The translations under genes were made by a program, and so were the position numbers. Positions 8,353 to 17,855 of a stretch of DNA of 64,000 nt are shown here, in pieces (the stretch's first letter is position 1; the number at the start of each line of letters is the position of its first letter). The DNA lies in contig JAVJSD010000069.1 in the NCBI GenBank assembly GCA_040219575.1, positions 1 through 64,000 on the forward strand. Reading direction: 5' to 3'. The DNA comes from JAVJSD01 sp040219575 (GTDB taxonomy: Bacteria > Planctomycetota > Planctomycetia > Pirellulales > Pirellulaceae). The notes beneath the pieces are model-generated. The model ran no database searches. It was not told the DNA's origin and saw only the letters and a program-made list of their open reading frames with translations.

Positions 8353-8910
8353 ATGAAGAATGGTGGAAAACTTGCGATCCTGGTGATCATCCTGGTGGCT
8401 TCGGTGCTGGGCAGTTTCGGCTGGCTGTGGCACGCGGCCCATGGGCAGAAGGTGCTCGAGGCCTGGGGCAGCGACAGCGCGATGGCGATTCGCCACGGGA
8501 CCAAGGTCGAACGGTTGTTGCTCTCGCCCGACGCCGCCGCGGTGGAGAACGGCGAAGGTGAAGATTCGGCGAAGTCGCTTGATGTCGGCGGCGACACACT
8601 GTGGATCGACGATGCCCGCGACATTACCGGCGTCTACGAGCTGAATCACTATCAACGGGCGTTGGCCGACGACTACTCGTACGAGTGGGACGCCGAGCCG
8701 AGCGAGGTTCCGCCGCGGTGGACGCATGCCTTGCGGTTCGAGTACAAGGGCGACCGCAAGACGATCGCCTTCGATTTCTCGGGTCGGCGGGCGTTCAATG
8801 TGGAGAAGGGCGTTCCGCTTCGACTGGAGGAAAAGACCGCCGGGGCGCTGGAGACGTTTCTCTCGCGGCATGACGACGACGCTCCCAAGCCGACAGCTCC
8901 GCCCTCGTAG
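8353..8910 (+). CDS. Single-pass membrane-anchored protein of unknown function
   Basis: 185 residues with a Lys-flanked hydrophobic segment at about 6-26 (uncleaved anchor or signal) and a soluble domain expected outside. The outer part carries strand-rich sequence (HALRFEYKGDRKTIAFDFSG) and ends in a low-complexity Asp/Pro tail. Transcribed divergently from the 74-residue gene. No domain recognised. Confidence 0.65.
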   Translation: MKNGGKLAILVIILVASVLGSFGWLWHAAHGQKVLEAWGSDSAMAIRHGTKVERLLLSPDAAAVENGEGEDSAKSLDVGGDTLWIDDARDITGVYELNHYQRALADDYSYEWDAEPSEVPPRWTHALRFEYKGDRKTIAFDFSGRRAFNVEKGVPLRLEEKTAGALETFLSRHDDDAPKPTAPPS

Positions 8911-8930
8911 TTCGACACGGCAAGGTTGAC

Positions 8931-8960
8931 GGCGACGGCGGAGCCGTCGGCTTGGGGAGC
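8931..8960. repeat. GACGGC/GCCGTC palindromic repeat
   Basis: Contains GACGGCGGAGCCGTCGG, a short-loop hairpin, followed by CTTGGGGAGC. A similar element at 13624-13650 reads GACGGCAAAGCCGTCGG followed by CTTGGAGC. Both sit just past gene ends, suggesting a dispersed element that may double as a terminator. Confidence 0.55.
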
Positions 8961-8994
8961 CCCGCGTGCGGCGGAGAACCGCCGAATCGCCCTG

Positions 8995-9023
8995 TTGGCC
9001 GCCGACGGGCGGCGTTCTATAAT
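8995..9023 (+). promoter_or_regulatory. Sigma70-type promoter for the ferredoxin gene
   Basis: TTGGCC and a perfect TATAAT separated by exactly 17 bases, about 75 bases before the ferredoxin ATG at 9100, in an otherwise GC-rich gap. This is the best-matching promoter I noticed in the window. Confidence 0.6.
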
Positions 9024-9099
9024 TCATCGAGTGAAACCGGTCGGCGACCGATATCTATCTCTAAACGAATTCACGACTTAGCACCCACGAGACGACCCG

Positions 9100-9492
9100 A
9101 TGGCCAAACAGGGACCTCGCAAGAAGCTGCCCAAAGAGCTCGCCGTCATCAATGCCGACAACTGCACCGGCTGCGAGTCGTGTCTGGAGGTCTGCCCGGT
9201 CGATTGCATCGTGCTCAAGGAGCGTGATTTCGGCGTCAAGGGCGTGCAGTCCTGGTGCGAGATCGACATCGAGCGTTGCGTGGGCTGCGAGGTGTGCGTC
9301 CACATTCCGCAAAAGAAGTCGAACCCGTACGAGCTCACGGTCTGTCCCTGGGACGCCATCGAGATGGTTCCCACCGAGCACGTCGCCCAGGTGGTGGCGC
9401 AGATCGGCGGCCCGCCGGACTACATCCGCGAGAACTGGGACCGCCTGGTCGGCACCGCCCAGCACCTCGCCGAACTCAAAGCCGGCAGCTAA
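9100..9492 (+). CDS. 4Fe-4S ferredoxin with an expanded second cluster motif
   Basis: 130 residues, cytosolic, electron carrier. First cluster: CTGCESCLEVCP, the standard CX2CX2CX3CP. Second set: CVGCEVC, then 15 residues, then CP (CX2CX2CX15CP), longer than the usual three-residue spacing; the inserted part is VHIPQKKSNPYELTV. The C-terminal third (about residues 90-130) lies outside the ferredoxin fold and is helical. Whether the second cluster binds normally is uncertain. Promoter at 8995-9023; palindromes follow the stop. Confidence 0.88.
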   Translation: MAKQGPRKKLPKELAVINADNCTGCESCLEVCPVDCIVLKERDFGVKGVQSWCEIDIERCVGCEVCVHIPQKKSNPYELTVCPWDAIEMVPTEHVAQVVAQIGGPPDYIRENWDRLVGTAQHLAELKAGS

Positions 9493-9505
9493 CCCCCTCC
9501 GTGGC

Positions 9506-9522
9506 GGACGCTGCCAGCGTCC
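9506..9522 (+). terminator. Short perfect palindrome after the ferredoxin gene
   Basis: GGACGCTGCCAGCGTCC, 8-bp arms around one base, 14 bp past the stop codon. No T-run follows, so it may be a dispersed repeat rather than a classic terminator. Confidence 0.35.
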
Positions 9523-9530
9523 CAGCCATT

Positions 9531-9557
9531 GCCGGAACGACCGTCAGGAGTTCCGGC
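9531..9557. repeat. GCCGGAAC hairpin repeat, copy 1
   Basis: GCCGGAAC, 11 bases, GTTCCGGC. The same arms with 12-base centres occur at 10268-10295 and 11745-11772, all within 2.3 kb and all intergenic. Confidence 0.75.
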
Positions 9558-9739
9558 GTGAGCGCCGCCGGATGCCGCCCCTCAACCGCGCCTTCCCGTT
9601 CGCGACCGAAGTTCTGGACTACTTCGCTTCGTGCGCGTCTGCTAATCTCCCACCCCAGCTTTTAAGGGGCATGGGCGGCTCCAATGGCAAGGCTCGCCTT
9701 GGAAGGCGAATGCGTCTCGTGAACGGAGTCCGGACGATC

Positions 9740-10207
9740 ATGCGCTTCGACCGAACGATTCGATCAGCCTGCGTCGTTTCGATGATTGCACTGAGCGGCT
9801 GCGGCATGCTGCAGAAGCCGCGGTTGTATTACCTTGGCGACTATCGTCAGGCCAGCGAGGCTTCCCTCCCTGCTGGCTTCTCCATCTCGCCTTCCGAAGC
9901 TGTCGATATCGCCCAACTGGAACATGGGCGCCGCAAGGTCGCAGGCTATATCTATCGCGACGACAAGAATTACTACGCTTGCGAGTTCGAACGGTTTTTC
10001 GAATCGACGCGGGCACGTGCAAGAGAAGAGGGCACGGTGATCAGCGGCACGACCGGTGAAGTCTACAATCGTGAACTTGGCTTCTGGGACACGGATCCTC
10101 GCACGGAGGAGAATGCTGAACCGGGCTCCTGTGTCCCCATCGAGAGAAAGCGTGACGCTGTGATTCAGGCGACGCGGTCGGAAGGGCGCACGACGAGCGA
10201 GCGTTAG
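9740..10207 (+). CDS. Lipoprotein of unknown function
   Basis: 155 residues from the ATG at 9740 (GGAG 11 bases upstream). Positively charged N terminus, hydrophobic core and lipobox LSGC at about residues 15-18 predict a lipid-anchored envelope protein. The mature part has a tyrosine-rich segment (GYIYRDDKNYYACEFERFFE) but no recognised domain. Alternative upstream ATG codons at 9671 and 9710 would bury the signal peptide and are less likely. Confidence 0.65.
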   Translation: MRFDRTIRSACVVSMIALSGCGMLQKPRLYYLGDYRQASEASLPAGFSISPSEAVDIAQLEHGRRKVAGYIYRDDKNYYACEFERFFESTRARAREEGTVISGTTGEVYNRELGFWDTDPRTEENAEPGSCVPIERKRDAVIQATRSEGRTTSER

Positions 10208-10267
10208 ATTGTTCCGCAGACGACTGAGGCAGGTCTCGTGTTCACGTCTACGCGGCGATGGAGAATT

Positions 10268-10295
10268 GCCGGAACCGCGCACGGCTCGTTCCGGC
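10268..10295. repeat. GCCGGAAC hairpin repeat, copy 2
   Basis: GCCGGAAC, then CGCGCACGGCTC, then GTTCCGGC; sits just beyond the convergent ends of the lipoprotein and isomerase genes, where it could terminate both. Confidence 0.75.
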
Positions 10296-10304
10296 CTACA
10301 ATTG

Positions 10305-11123
10305 CTACAGTTGCGTGAGGCACTGCTGCATGTATTTGATGCTCTCTTCGGCGAGCGTCTCGACGCCCGGCTCGTAATCGAACACCTCGACCGACACCCA
10401 GCCCTGGTAGTCGATCTCCTTCAGCGTGCGGAAGATCGGCACGAAATCGATGTCCCCCATGCCGGGGCCGCGGCGGTTGGCGTCGTTGGCGTGAAAGTGC
10501 ACCATGTAGTCGGCGCAATCGCGAATGATGTCGACGATCGGCTTCGACTCGCTCGACATCGCTTTCACGTCGAGGTGCAGCCGGCAACTGGGCGAGTCGA
10601 CCATCTTGATCAACTCCACGCCCGCGTCGGCGGTCAGCAGGAAGTCGCCCTCCTCCGGGCCCAGCGGTTCGACGGCCAGCGTCACGCCGCACTCCTCGAA
10701 GGTCGGCACGGCGGCGCGAATCACCTCGGCCGCGTACTCCATCCCCTGTTGGTTGGTGACGCCCGGCAGCAGGTTTCGCTGGTGGGGCGAACCGAGCACG
10801 AGAATCGATCCCCCCAGGTCGCGGCACAACCGGGCGAGTTCGCCCAGGTAGTCGCTGGTCCGCCGGCGCACCTCCGCCTCGGGCGAGGTGAGGTAGTAGC
10901 CTTCGGTGAAGGCCAGCAGCCAGTGCAGGCCGATCGGCTCCAGGCTCGCTTCGATCGCCTGCCGCCGCACTTCATCCCGCAATTGGGGCGAGATGTCGTA
11001 GGCGTTCTTGTTGATAGTGAAGGGGGCGAACTCGATGCCGGTGTAGCCGAGCGTACGGGCGTAAGCGAACGCCTTCTCGAACGGCCAATCCTGGAAGGTC
11101 TCGTTGCAGATGGCGAACTTCAT
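10305..11123 (-). CDS. Sugar phosphate isomerase/epimerase-type TIM barrel
   Basis: 272 residues of the xylose isomerase-like AP-endonuclease-2 fold. Diagnostic strands: GYTGIEFAPF near the start, the metal ligand Glu in TLAVEPLGPEE, the His in CRLHLDVKAMSSE, HFHANDANRRGPGMGDIDF and VSVEVFDYEPG near the end. These supply the usual Glu/Asp/His/Glu metal site. Cytosolic; members interconvert keto-sugars or act on inositols and the substrate here is unknown. The start ATG at 11123 has only a weak binding site. Confidence 0.85.
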   Translation of the reverse strand: MKFAICNETFQDWPFEKAFAYARTLGYTGIEFAPFTINKNAYDISPQLRDEVRRQAIEASLEPIGLHWLLAFTEGYYLTSPEAEVRRRTSDYLGELARLCRDLGGSILVLGSPHQRNLLPGVTNQQGMEYAAEVIRAAVPTFEECGVTLAVEPLGPEEGDFLLTADAGVELIKMVDSPSCRLHLDVKAMSSESKPIVDIIRDCADYMVHFHANDANRRGPGMGDIDFVPIFRTLKEIDYQGWVSVEVFDYEPGVETLAEESIKYMQQCLTQL

Positions 11124-11287
11124 GGCGAGGTGCGTGGTGGGAGGGTTGCGAGGCGTCGGCGCGTCGGGCCGATGCCCCGGTGGTCAGGGCGTCGTGACGC
11201 AGGTTCGCAAAGCCGCGCAGCGGCGTCAAGCATACGGGGCCGGCGACACGCCGACTGTGGTTGCGGCCGGGCTCGCGAACAGCGCGC

Positions 11288-11593
11288 TTACCCGACCTCG
11301 AAGTCAAAGGCCGCCACGCCGTCGATGCAGGGCAGGATGGCCGACTTCACCAGCTCATGCTCCGGGTGCGGCAGGTAGACGTCGCGGGCGGCGGCGTTTT
11401 CGAACGTCATCAGAAAGCCGTGCGTGTAACCCTGGTTCAACCCCTCGTGGCTGCTGTATGGTCCGCCGGCGAAGTAGGTGATGCCGGGAATCTTCTGCTG
11501 CAGGGCCGCCAGATCGGCGAACAGCCGGTCGATGGTCTCGGGCGAAATCTCCGGCTTGAACTTCAAGAGCACCATGTGCTGCACGGCGGCCAT
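11288..11593 (-). CDS. Dabb-family (stress-responsive alpha/beta barrel) protein
   Basis: 101 residues from the ATG at 11593, which has GAGGGAG at good spacing; nine more codons are open upstream. The family pattern is clear: MVLLKFKPEISPETIDRLF, GGPYSSHEGLNQGYTHGFLM and a closing HPEHELVKSAILPCIDGV. Dabb proteins form dimeric alpha/beta barrels; some are enzymes, many have unknown roles. It lies 164 bp upstream of the isomerase gene on the same strand and may share a transcript with it. Confidence 0.87.
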   Translation of the reverse strand: MAAVQHMVLLKFKPEISPETIDRLFADLAALQQKIPGITYFAGGPYSSHEGLNQGYTHGFLMTFENAAARDVYLPHPEHELVKSAILPCIDGVAAFDFEVG

Positions 11594-11744
11594 CGGCGAA
11601 CTCTCCCTCGAAAATCCCATTGCACTACGTACCTGATCGAGGCCGCAGTATGGGCGACCAAGAAGCGAGGTGCAAGCAACGCGCGAGCGATCCGCCGTTT
11701 GAAGGCGACACGGCGGGTGATCGCTGGCAGCCCGCTTGAGAAAT

Positions 11745-11772
11745 GCCGGAACAGCGCATGGCTTGTTCCGGC
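11745..11772. repeat. GCCGGAAC hairpin repeat, copy 3
   Basis: GCCGGAAC, AGCGCATGGCTT, GTTCCGGC. The centre is a near match to that of the copy at 10268, showing these are true copies rather than chance palindromes. Confidence 0.75.
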
Positions 11773-11815
11773 CTTCTACTTGCTGCGCCGATGACGGCGT
11801 CGGCGGCGGGGCGGG

Positions 11816-12541
11816 TCAACGACGCTCGGGCGTCTGGCCGGGCTGCTCCGCGGTGCGCTCATAGACCGACGGCGGGTAGTCGCCGGCGGGTGGATAGTCG
11901 CCGGCCGGCGGCGTGTAGGGCGAATCGACGGGTGCCGTGGTCGGCGACGGTCCCTGGGCCATCAGCTTCTCGACCACCTCATCGGTGATGTCGGCATCGG
12001 CCTTGAAGTGGAAGAGCACGTCGAGGTTCTTCACGACCACCGTCTCCAGGCCGCGGCTGTGGGCCACGTCGCGGGCGATGGGGCGAACCCGCTCGCGCAG
12101 TCGATTGACCAATGTCGCCTGGTGCCGCATCAATTCTCGCTGCGCGTCGAGCTGCGCCTGCTGCAGCCGCGCGCCGAGGTTGCGATCGAGCTCCTGCAGC
12201 TGCGTGGATTGCTCTTCCGTCGGCTGCACGTTCATCGAACGCCGCTTTTCATCGAGCTGCCGCGTGTACGAGGCTTGGAGCGACTCGAGTTCCTGGTTGA
12301 GCTTGACTTCCTTGTCTTTCATCGCGGCGATGATTTCCGATTCGCTGCCCAGCCGGCGGGCGACCTCGTCGAGGTCGATGACGGCGATTCCTCCGGAGGG
12401 TCCCTCGCCGGGAATGCTTACGACAGGGGCGCTCGGAGCGGCCGACGCGTCGGACGAGGCCGACTGCGTCGCGACGCCGTCGCATCCAGCGAACCAACCC
12501 AGCAACCCAAGCACTGCGAGACCACGAAAATACCGCGACAT
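11816..12541 (-). CDS. OmpH/Skp-like coiled-coil lipoprotein
   Basis: 241 residues from the ATG at 12541 (GGAG upstream). Lipobox GWFAGC at about residues 15-20. Residues about 50-190 match the OmpH (Skp) pattern: IAVIDLDEVARRLG, then a long Glu/Gln/Arg-rich helical hairpin (LNQELESLQASYTRQLDEKR) and a closing strand VVVKNLDVLFHF with DITDEVVEKL. Skp binds unfolded outer-membrane proteins in the periplasm; a lipidated version would act at the membrane (inference). The C terminus has tandem PPAGDY repeats. Confidence 0.8.
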   Translation of the reverse strand: MSRYFRGLAVLGLLGWFAGCDGVATQSASSDASAAPSAPVVSIPGEGPSGGIAVIDLDEVARRLGSESEIIAAMKDKEVKLNQELESLQASYTRQLDEKRRSMNVQPTEEQSTQLQELDRNLGARLQQAQLDAQRELMRHQATLVNRLRERVRPIARDVAHSRGLETVVVKNLDVLFHFKADADITDEVVEKLMAQGPSPTTAPVDSPYTPPAGDYPPAGDYPPSVYERTAEQPGQTPERR

Positions 12542-12720
12542 GTCTTGCTCCGAGAAAAGACGAGGCAGCTCAGCCAATTCCATCGAGGAGATCCCGCACC
12601 GGAAGGCGGGTGCGGGAAAGTAGTCGATCGGCGCGGAGGAATCCAGCCCAATCGCGGTCTGAAAAAGGTGCTGAGCTTGAATTTGGGCAAGACTGGCGGA
12701 CTGAGTACGCGCCTTGTCGG

Positions 12721-13584
12721 CTACGACGCCCCGTAGCGCCGGGCGAGGGCGTATTTGTCGTCGACGCCGATCAGCTCGTTGAACTCGGCGAAGTTCATCA
12801 GCCGCTGCTCCTCGCCCGCGGTCGTGCCGTCGGCGCGGAGCTTGTGGAACATGATCTCCATCGCACGGGCCGCCGAAAACAGGCCGGCCAGCGGGTAGAG
12901 AATGATGTGAAAACCCAAGTCGCGCAGTTGCTCGGTCGGCAGCAGCGGCGTGCGGCCCCCTTCGATCATGTTCGCCACGTTGGGCGACGGCGCGCGGCGT
13001 CCGATCTCCCGCAGTTGCTCGACCGACTGCGGCGCCTCGACGAAACTCGCGTCGGCCCCCGCCTCGCGGGCCGCCTGCACGCGGGCGATCGCCTCGTCCA
13101 GCCCCTCCACCGCCAGGGCGTCGGTGCGGGCGACGATGAAGAAATCGCGATCGGCCCGGGCGTCCACCGCCGCGCGAATCTTCTGCACGTAATCTTCTCG
13201 GGGAATCACCTGCTTGCCCAGCATGTGGCCGCAGCGTTTGGGCCACACCTGATCCTCCAGGAAACACCCGGCCGCGCCGGCGGCGATCAGTTCGGCGACG
13301 GTGCGATAGACGTTGAGCGGGTTGCCGTAACCTGTGTCGGCGTCGACCAGAATCGGCATCTCGACCGACCGGCAGATGCAGCGGGCTCGCTCGACAATCT
13401 CCGTTTGGGTGAGCAGACCGAAGTCGGGCTCGCCGATGGCGGTCGCCGCCACCGAGTAGCCCGACACAAAGGCCATCGGAAACCCGGCCCGGGCCGCGAT
13501 CCGCGCCGACAGCGTGTCAAACACGCCGGGCAGGGCCAGTCCGCCGGTTTCATCAAGAATCGCCTGAATTCGCGTCACCAGCAT
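12721..13584 (-). CDS. Isocitrate lyase/PEP mutase-family C-C lyase
   Basis: 287 residues from the ATG at 13584; a GTG eight codons earlier (13608) is an alternative. Family signatures: LPGVFDTLSARIAARAGF, VSGYSV, the Mg-binding VDADTGYGNPLN, FLEDQVWPKRCGHM (the KKCGH-type catalytic loop, here KRCGH) and FIVARTDAL. Relatives are oxaloacetate decarboxylase, 2-methylisocitrate lyase and carboxyphosphonoenolpyruvate mutase. KRCGH suggests lyase chemistry, but the substrate is not resolved. Cytosolic, apparently monocistronic. Confidence 0.85.
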   Translation of the reverse strand: MLVTRIQAILDETGGLALPGVFDTLSARIAARAGFPMAFVSGYSVAATAIGEPDFGLLTQTEIVERARCICRSVEMPILVDADTGYGNPLNVYRTVAELIAAGAAGCFLEDQVWPKRCGHMLGKQVIPREDYVQKIRAAVDARADRDFFIVARTDALAVEGLDEAIARVQAAREAGADASFVEAPQSVEQLREIGRRAPSPNVANMIEGGRTPLLPTEQLRDLGFHIILYPLAGLFSAARAMEIMFHKLRADGTTAGEEQRLMNFAEFNELIGVDDKYALARRYGAS

Positions 13585-13623
13585 TCCCTCGCCAACCCAC
13601 TCACCCACTCACCGAGCATCATC

Positions 13624-13650
13624 GCGACGGCAAAGCCGTCGGCTTGGAGC
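13624..13650. repeat. GACGGC/GCCGTC palindromic repeat, second copy
   Basis: GACGGCAAAGCCGTCGG followed by CTTGGAGC; same organisation as 8931-8960. Next to it, 13664-13705 holds about five copies of a 9-bp unit (ACTCACCAC), a simple tandem repeat. Confidence 0.55.
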
Positions 13651-13663
13651 GCCGACGCGCTGC

Positions 13664-13705
13664 CCACTCACCACTCACCACTCACCACTCACCACTCACC
13701 CCTCA
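13664..13705. repeat. 9-bp tandem repeat
   Basis: About five uninterrupted copies of ACTCACCAC between sppA and the lyase gene; a partial relative (CCCACTCACCCACTCACC) is at 13596-13613. A simple-sequence tract with no spacers. Confidence 0.8.
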
Positions 13706-13720
13706 CCTCGCGCAGCGACC

Positions 13721-15583
13721 CTACCGGATCTCAATCCGACAAGGAAGAATCAACGCGCCCGGCTCGGCGAACAGCCGCCGCAGGGTTTCGAGATCCTGCA
13801 GGTGCTCGGAAATCTCGGGCGCGACGGCGTCGATGCCTGACTTCACGCCGCTGTGGGCCGCCGCTCCGCCGAACAATTCATCGAAGAAGTTCTGCGGTTT
13901 GGGCAGCACGAGCAACTCGGCCTTGTCGTCCTTGCCCATGCCCGCCGCCGCCTTGGCGGCGTACAGTGCGTCGCGGAGCGTGCCGATCTCGTCGACCAGG
14001 CCGATCTCCTTGGCCTGCCGTCCGGTCCACACCCGGCCGCCGGCGAAACCTTCGAGCTTCTTGACGTCCATTTTTCGTCCCTTGGCCGCCTTGGTGGTGA
14101 ACTGGCGATAGATGTCCTCCATCATCGCCTTCCACACCTTGCGTTCGCCGTCGGTGAACTTCGACGTCATCGACATCAGGTTGGCGTTCTTGCCGCGACT
14201 GATGACTTCGCTGCTGACGCCCACCTTATCCAACAGGCCGCCGACCGCCACCTTACCGCCGACCACGCCGATCGAACCGGTGAGCGTGCCGGCCTCGGCG
14301 TAGATCTTGTCGCAGCCCATCGAGATGTAGTAACCGCCGCTGGCCGCGGTGTCGCCCATGCTGGCGATCACCGGCTTCTCGATGCGGGTGATCTCGCGCC
14401 ACATCAAGTCGCTGGCCAGGGCCGAACCTCCGGGGCTGTCGACGCGGAGCACGATCGCCTTGACCGTCTCGTCGTCGGCCGCCTCGCGGAGCGCTTTGAC
14501 GATCGTCTCGCTGCCGACGGTCGCCTCGCCGAACAGGCTGGACGTGCTCTTGCCGGTCATGATCGGGCCGACGGCGTACACCAACGCCACTTTGGGTCGG
14601 CTGCTGGAAGATTGCTGCGTGTCGACGCCCATCATCATGTTCATCAGCTTCATCATGCCGAACGTGCCGCTGAAGTCGGTGTCGACCTCTTTCTTGCCGT
14701 AGTCCTTGACCAGGTAGATCTGGTCGACGTCCAACCGCTTCTTGAGCAGGTCTTCGACTTGATCGCCGTACGCCAGCGTGTCGATCAGCCCGGCCTTCCG
14801 CGCCGCCGACGCGGTAAGCATGCCCTGGTCGATCAGACTCGTGACCTTCTTCCGCTCCAGCTTGCGATCGGCGGCGATCATGTCGACCATCTGCCCGTAA
14901 AAGCCGTCGATCACCGATTCCAATTGCTTGCGGAATTCGGGGCTCATCTCGTTGCGCGTGAACGGTTCGGCGGCGCCCTTGAAGTCGCCGACCTGAAGCA
15001 TGTCGGCCTCGACGCCCAACTTGTCGAACAGCCCCTTGTAGAATGTCACTTCGGCCCGCACGCCGGGAATCATCAACACGCCCGACTCCGGCATCACGAC
15101 CCCGTCGCAGGCCGACGCCAGCAAGTACTCCGAGGTTGAACCGGAGTCCATCTCGGCGACCACCTTCTTGCCCGCTTCGCGGATCCGACCGATGGCGGCC
15201 CGCAGTTCGGCGATGCGTCCTCGGCCCGAGGGCGCCTCGCGGAGCTTGAGCAGCACGCCGTCGATGTTCTCGTCTTGGGCCGCGCGGTCGAGTCGCTGCA
15301 CCAACTCCAGCAGGTTCTCGCTCAGTTCACCGAACAGCCCCGCCTGTCCCGCCGATTCGCCGACGTTCCCCTTGATCACGATGCTCGCCACACGGGCTTT
15401 GGTCGTCTTGGCTTCTTCCTGCTTGCCCTCGGCGTCTTTGTCTTGCTGCTTCGCCTCGTCCACCGCGGCGGCCTTCTCCGGCTTTTCCTTTTTCGCCTCT
15501 TGGTCGTCGTCGGCCCGGGCCGTCGTCATACAGGCCAGCATCAGCAGCAGCAGAGACAGGGCGAAAGAGCGACGCAGCATCAT
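13721..15583 (-). CDS. sppA: Signal peptide peptidase SppA, 67K type
   Basis: 620 residues from the first of two adjacent ATG codons at 15583 (AAGGA upstream). Signal/anchor at about 6-22, then an unusual Lys/Glu-rich linker (about 25-62). Two crotonase-like halves as in the large SppA: the N-terminal half carries the catalytic Lys in VGDFKGAAEPFTR and the C-terminal half the nucleophile Ser in AASGGYYIS, followed by TLTGSIGVVGG. Digests remnant signal peptides at the membrane. An extension to 15874 is open but has no supporting start. Confidence 0.93.
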   Translation of the reverse strand: MMLRRSFALSLLLLMLACMTTARADDDQEAKKEKPEKAAAVDEAKQQDKDAEGKQEEAKTTKARVASIVIKGNVGESAGQAGLFGELSENLLELVQRLDRAAQDENIDGVLLKLREAPSGRGRIAELRAAIGRIREAGKKVVAEMDSGSTSEYLLASACDGVVMPESGVLMIPGVRAEVTFYKGLFDKLGVEADMLQVGDFKGAAEPFTRNEMSPEFRKQLESVIDGFYGQMVDMIAADRKLERKKVTSLIDQGMLTASAARKAGLIDTLAYGDQVEDLLKKRLDVDQIYLVKDYGKKEVDTDFSGTFGMMKLMNMMMGVDTQQSSSSRPKVALVYAVGPIMTGKSTSSLFGEATVGSETIVKALREAADDETVKAIVLRVDSPGGSALASDLMWREITRIEKPVIASMGDTAASGGYYISMGCDKIYAEAGTLTGSIGVVGGKVAVGGLLDKVGVSSEVISRGKNANLMSMTSKFTDGERKVWKAMMEDIYRQFTTKAAKGRKMDVKKLEGFAGGRVWTGRQAKEIGLVDEIGTLRDALYAAKAAAGMGKDDKAELLVLPKPQNFFDELFGGAAAHSGVKSGIDAVAPEISEHLQDLETLRRLFAEPGALILPCRIEIR

Positions 15584-15963
15584 GTGGAATTCCTTATCGA
15601 CAAGCGGGCAAACCAGGCAAATCGAACGAGGCCGGAGCGACGATTCGTGACGCACGAACGAACCCCTTCGGTGTTCGGCGTCGAGCGGCGAATCTTGGGC
15701 TTCATCTTCGCCTGCCCGCGAGAGGAACACAACCGCCGCCGTCGGCGCCTTCGCCGGGGCGGCAGCGCACCAGGGTAGTGTACGTCGCACGAAACGCGTC
15801 GCCGCCGCTTCCCGGAGACAGCCGCCGGGCGGCGGCGCTCCCACTCTCCTTGACCCGCACCCCCTGCCCGCCAAGAATGGAGGATTACAGGACGTCGGCG
15901 ACGAGCCGCATGCGATGGCGTCTTCTCCGCTCCCTCCGCGACAGCTACTGGATCAGCCTCTCG
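15584..15963. promoter_or_regulatory. Divergent sppA/trpB intergenic region with candidate trpB promoter
   Basis: 380 bp without a gene. On the plus strand TTGACC at 15850 and AAGAAT at 15873 are 17 bases apart, a fair sigma70-type match giving a leader of about 80 bases before the trpB start chosen at 15964. If correct it rules out the longer in-frame starts at 15778 and 15877. I see no obvious attenuator. Confidence 0.35.
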
Positions 15964-17196
<1,233 letters not shown>

Positions 17197-17226
17197 GCCG
17201 TTTTAGGCCGGAAAACAGGCGGGCGC
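17197..17226. terminator. Possible bidirectional terminator between convergent genes
   Basis: The 30-bp gap between trpB and the HEAT-repeat gene includes GGCCGTTTTAGGCC and is framed by GTAGGC and GCCTAC inverted ends. Short T and A runs lie in it. Weak but well placed. Confidence 0.3.
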
Positions 17227-17733
17227 CTACATCTTGCGGAGCTTCTCGGCGGCCTTTTGGGCTTCGACGGGCACGATGATCTCGCGTTCGTCGATGGTGG
17301 GCGTCGAGAGCGCCTTGATGACCGGCGCCAGGATGGGTTGCACCTCGTTGTCCTTGGCGAGCTCCCGCAACACGTGATGCACGCCGTCGAACATCCACAC
17401 CGAGTCGGGCTTGGTGCTGACGGCGTCGAGCACGGGGACCAGGGCTTGCCGCTTGAGCGCGATCAGCGCCTCGCCGGCGACCCAGCGGACGTCCGACTCC
17501 TCGTCGCCCAGCGCCACGGCCAACTGCGGCGCGGCCTCGGGATCGCTGATCTGCTCCAGCGCTTTGGCCGCTTCCCAGCGGACCTGCTTGTGGGAATCGC
17601 CCAGGGCTTCCGCAAGCGGCGCCACCGCCGGCTTGCCGACGGCGACCAGTTGTTCGCGCGCCTGCTGCCGCACGACCCCGTCGTGACTCGAGAATTTGCC
17701 GATCAATTCGGCCACGTTGGAAGATTCCGCCAC
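17227..17733 (-). CDS. HEAT-repeat protein
   Basis: 168 residues from a GTG at 17733. Contains at least three HEAT/PBS-lyase type repeats: QQAREQLVAVGKPAVAPLAEAL, VRWEAAKALEQISDPEAAPQL and VRWVAGEALIALKRQALVPVL. These form a helical scaffold for protein binding. No signal peptide or catalytic motif. The role is not inferable. Confidence 0.82.
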   Translation of the reverse strand: MAESSNVAELIGKFSSHDGVVRQQAREQLVAVGKPAVAPLAEALGDSHKQVRWEAAKALEQISDPEAAPQLAVALGDEESDVRWVAGEALIALKRQALVPVLDAVSTKPDSVWMFDGVHHVLRELAKDNEVQPILAPVIKALSTPTIDEREIIVPVEAQKAAEKLRKM

Positions 17734-17855
17734 GGTGTCGTTCCCGCTGTAGGTGCTGCGCTTGGATGGAGTGGAAACCCACGAACTGTCACCATTCTAG
17801 CGAATTCCTCGCCGATGGCAGCGGGGCGTCGGCCGCCGCGAGTCCGGCTTCTCGA

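Noticed and set aside
13664..13705. Possible CRISPR-like array
   Set aside because: The 9-bp units are directly adjacent without spacers; it is a simple tandem repeat.
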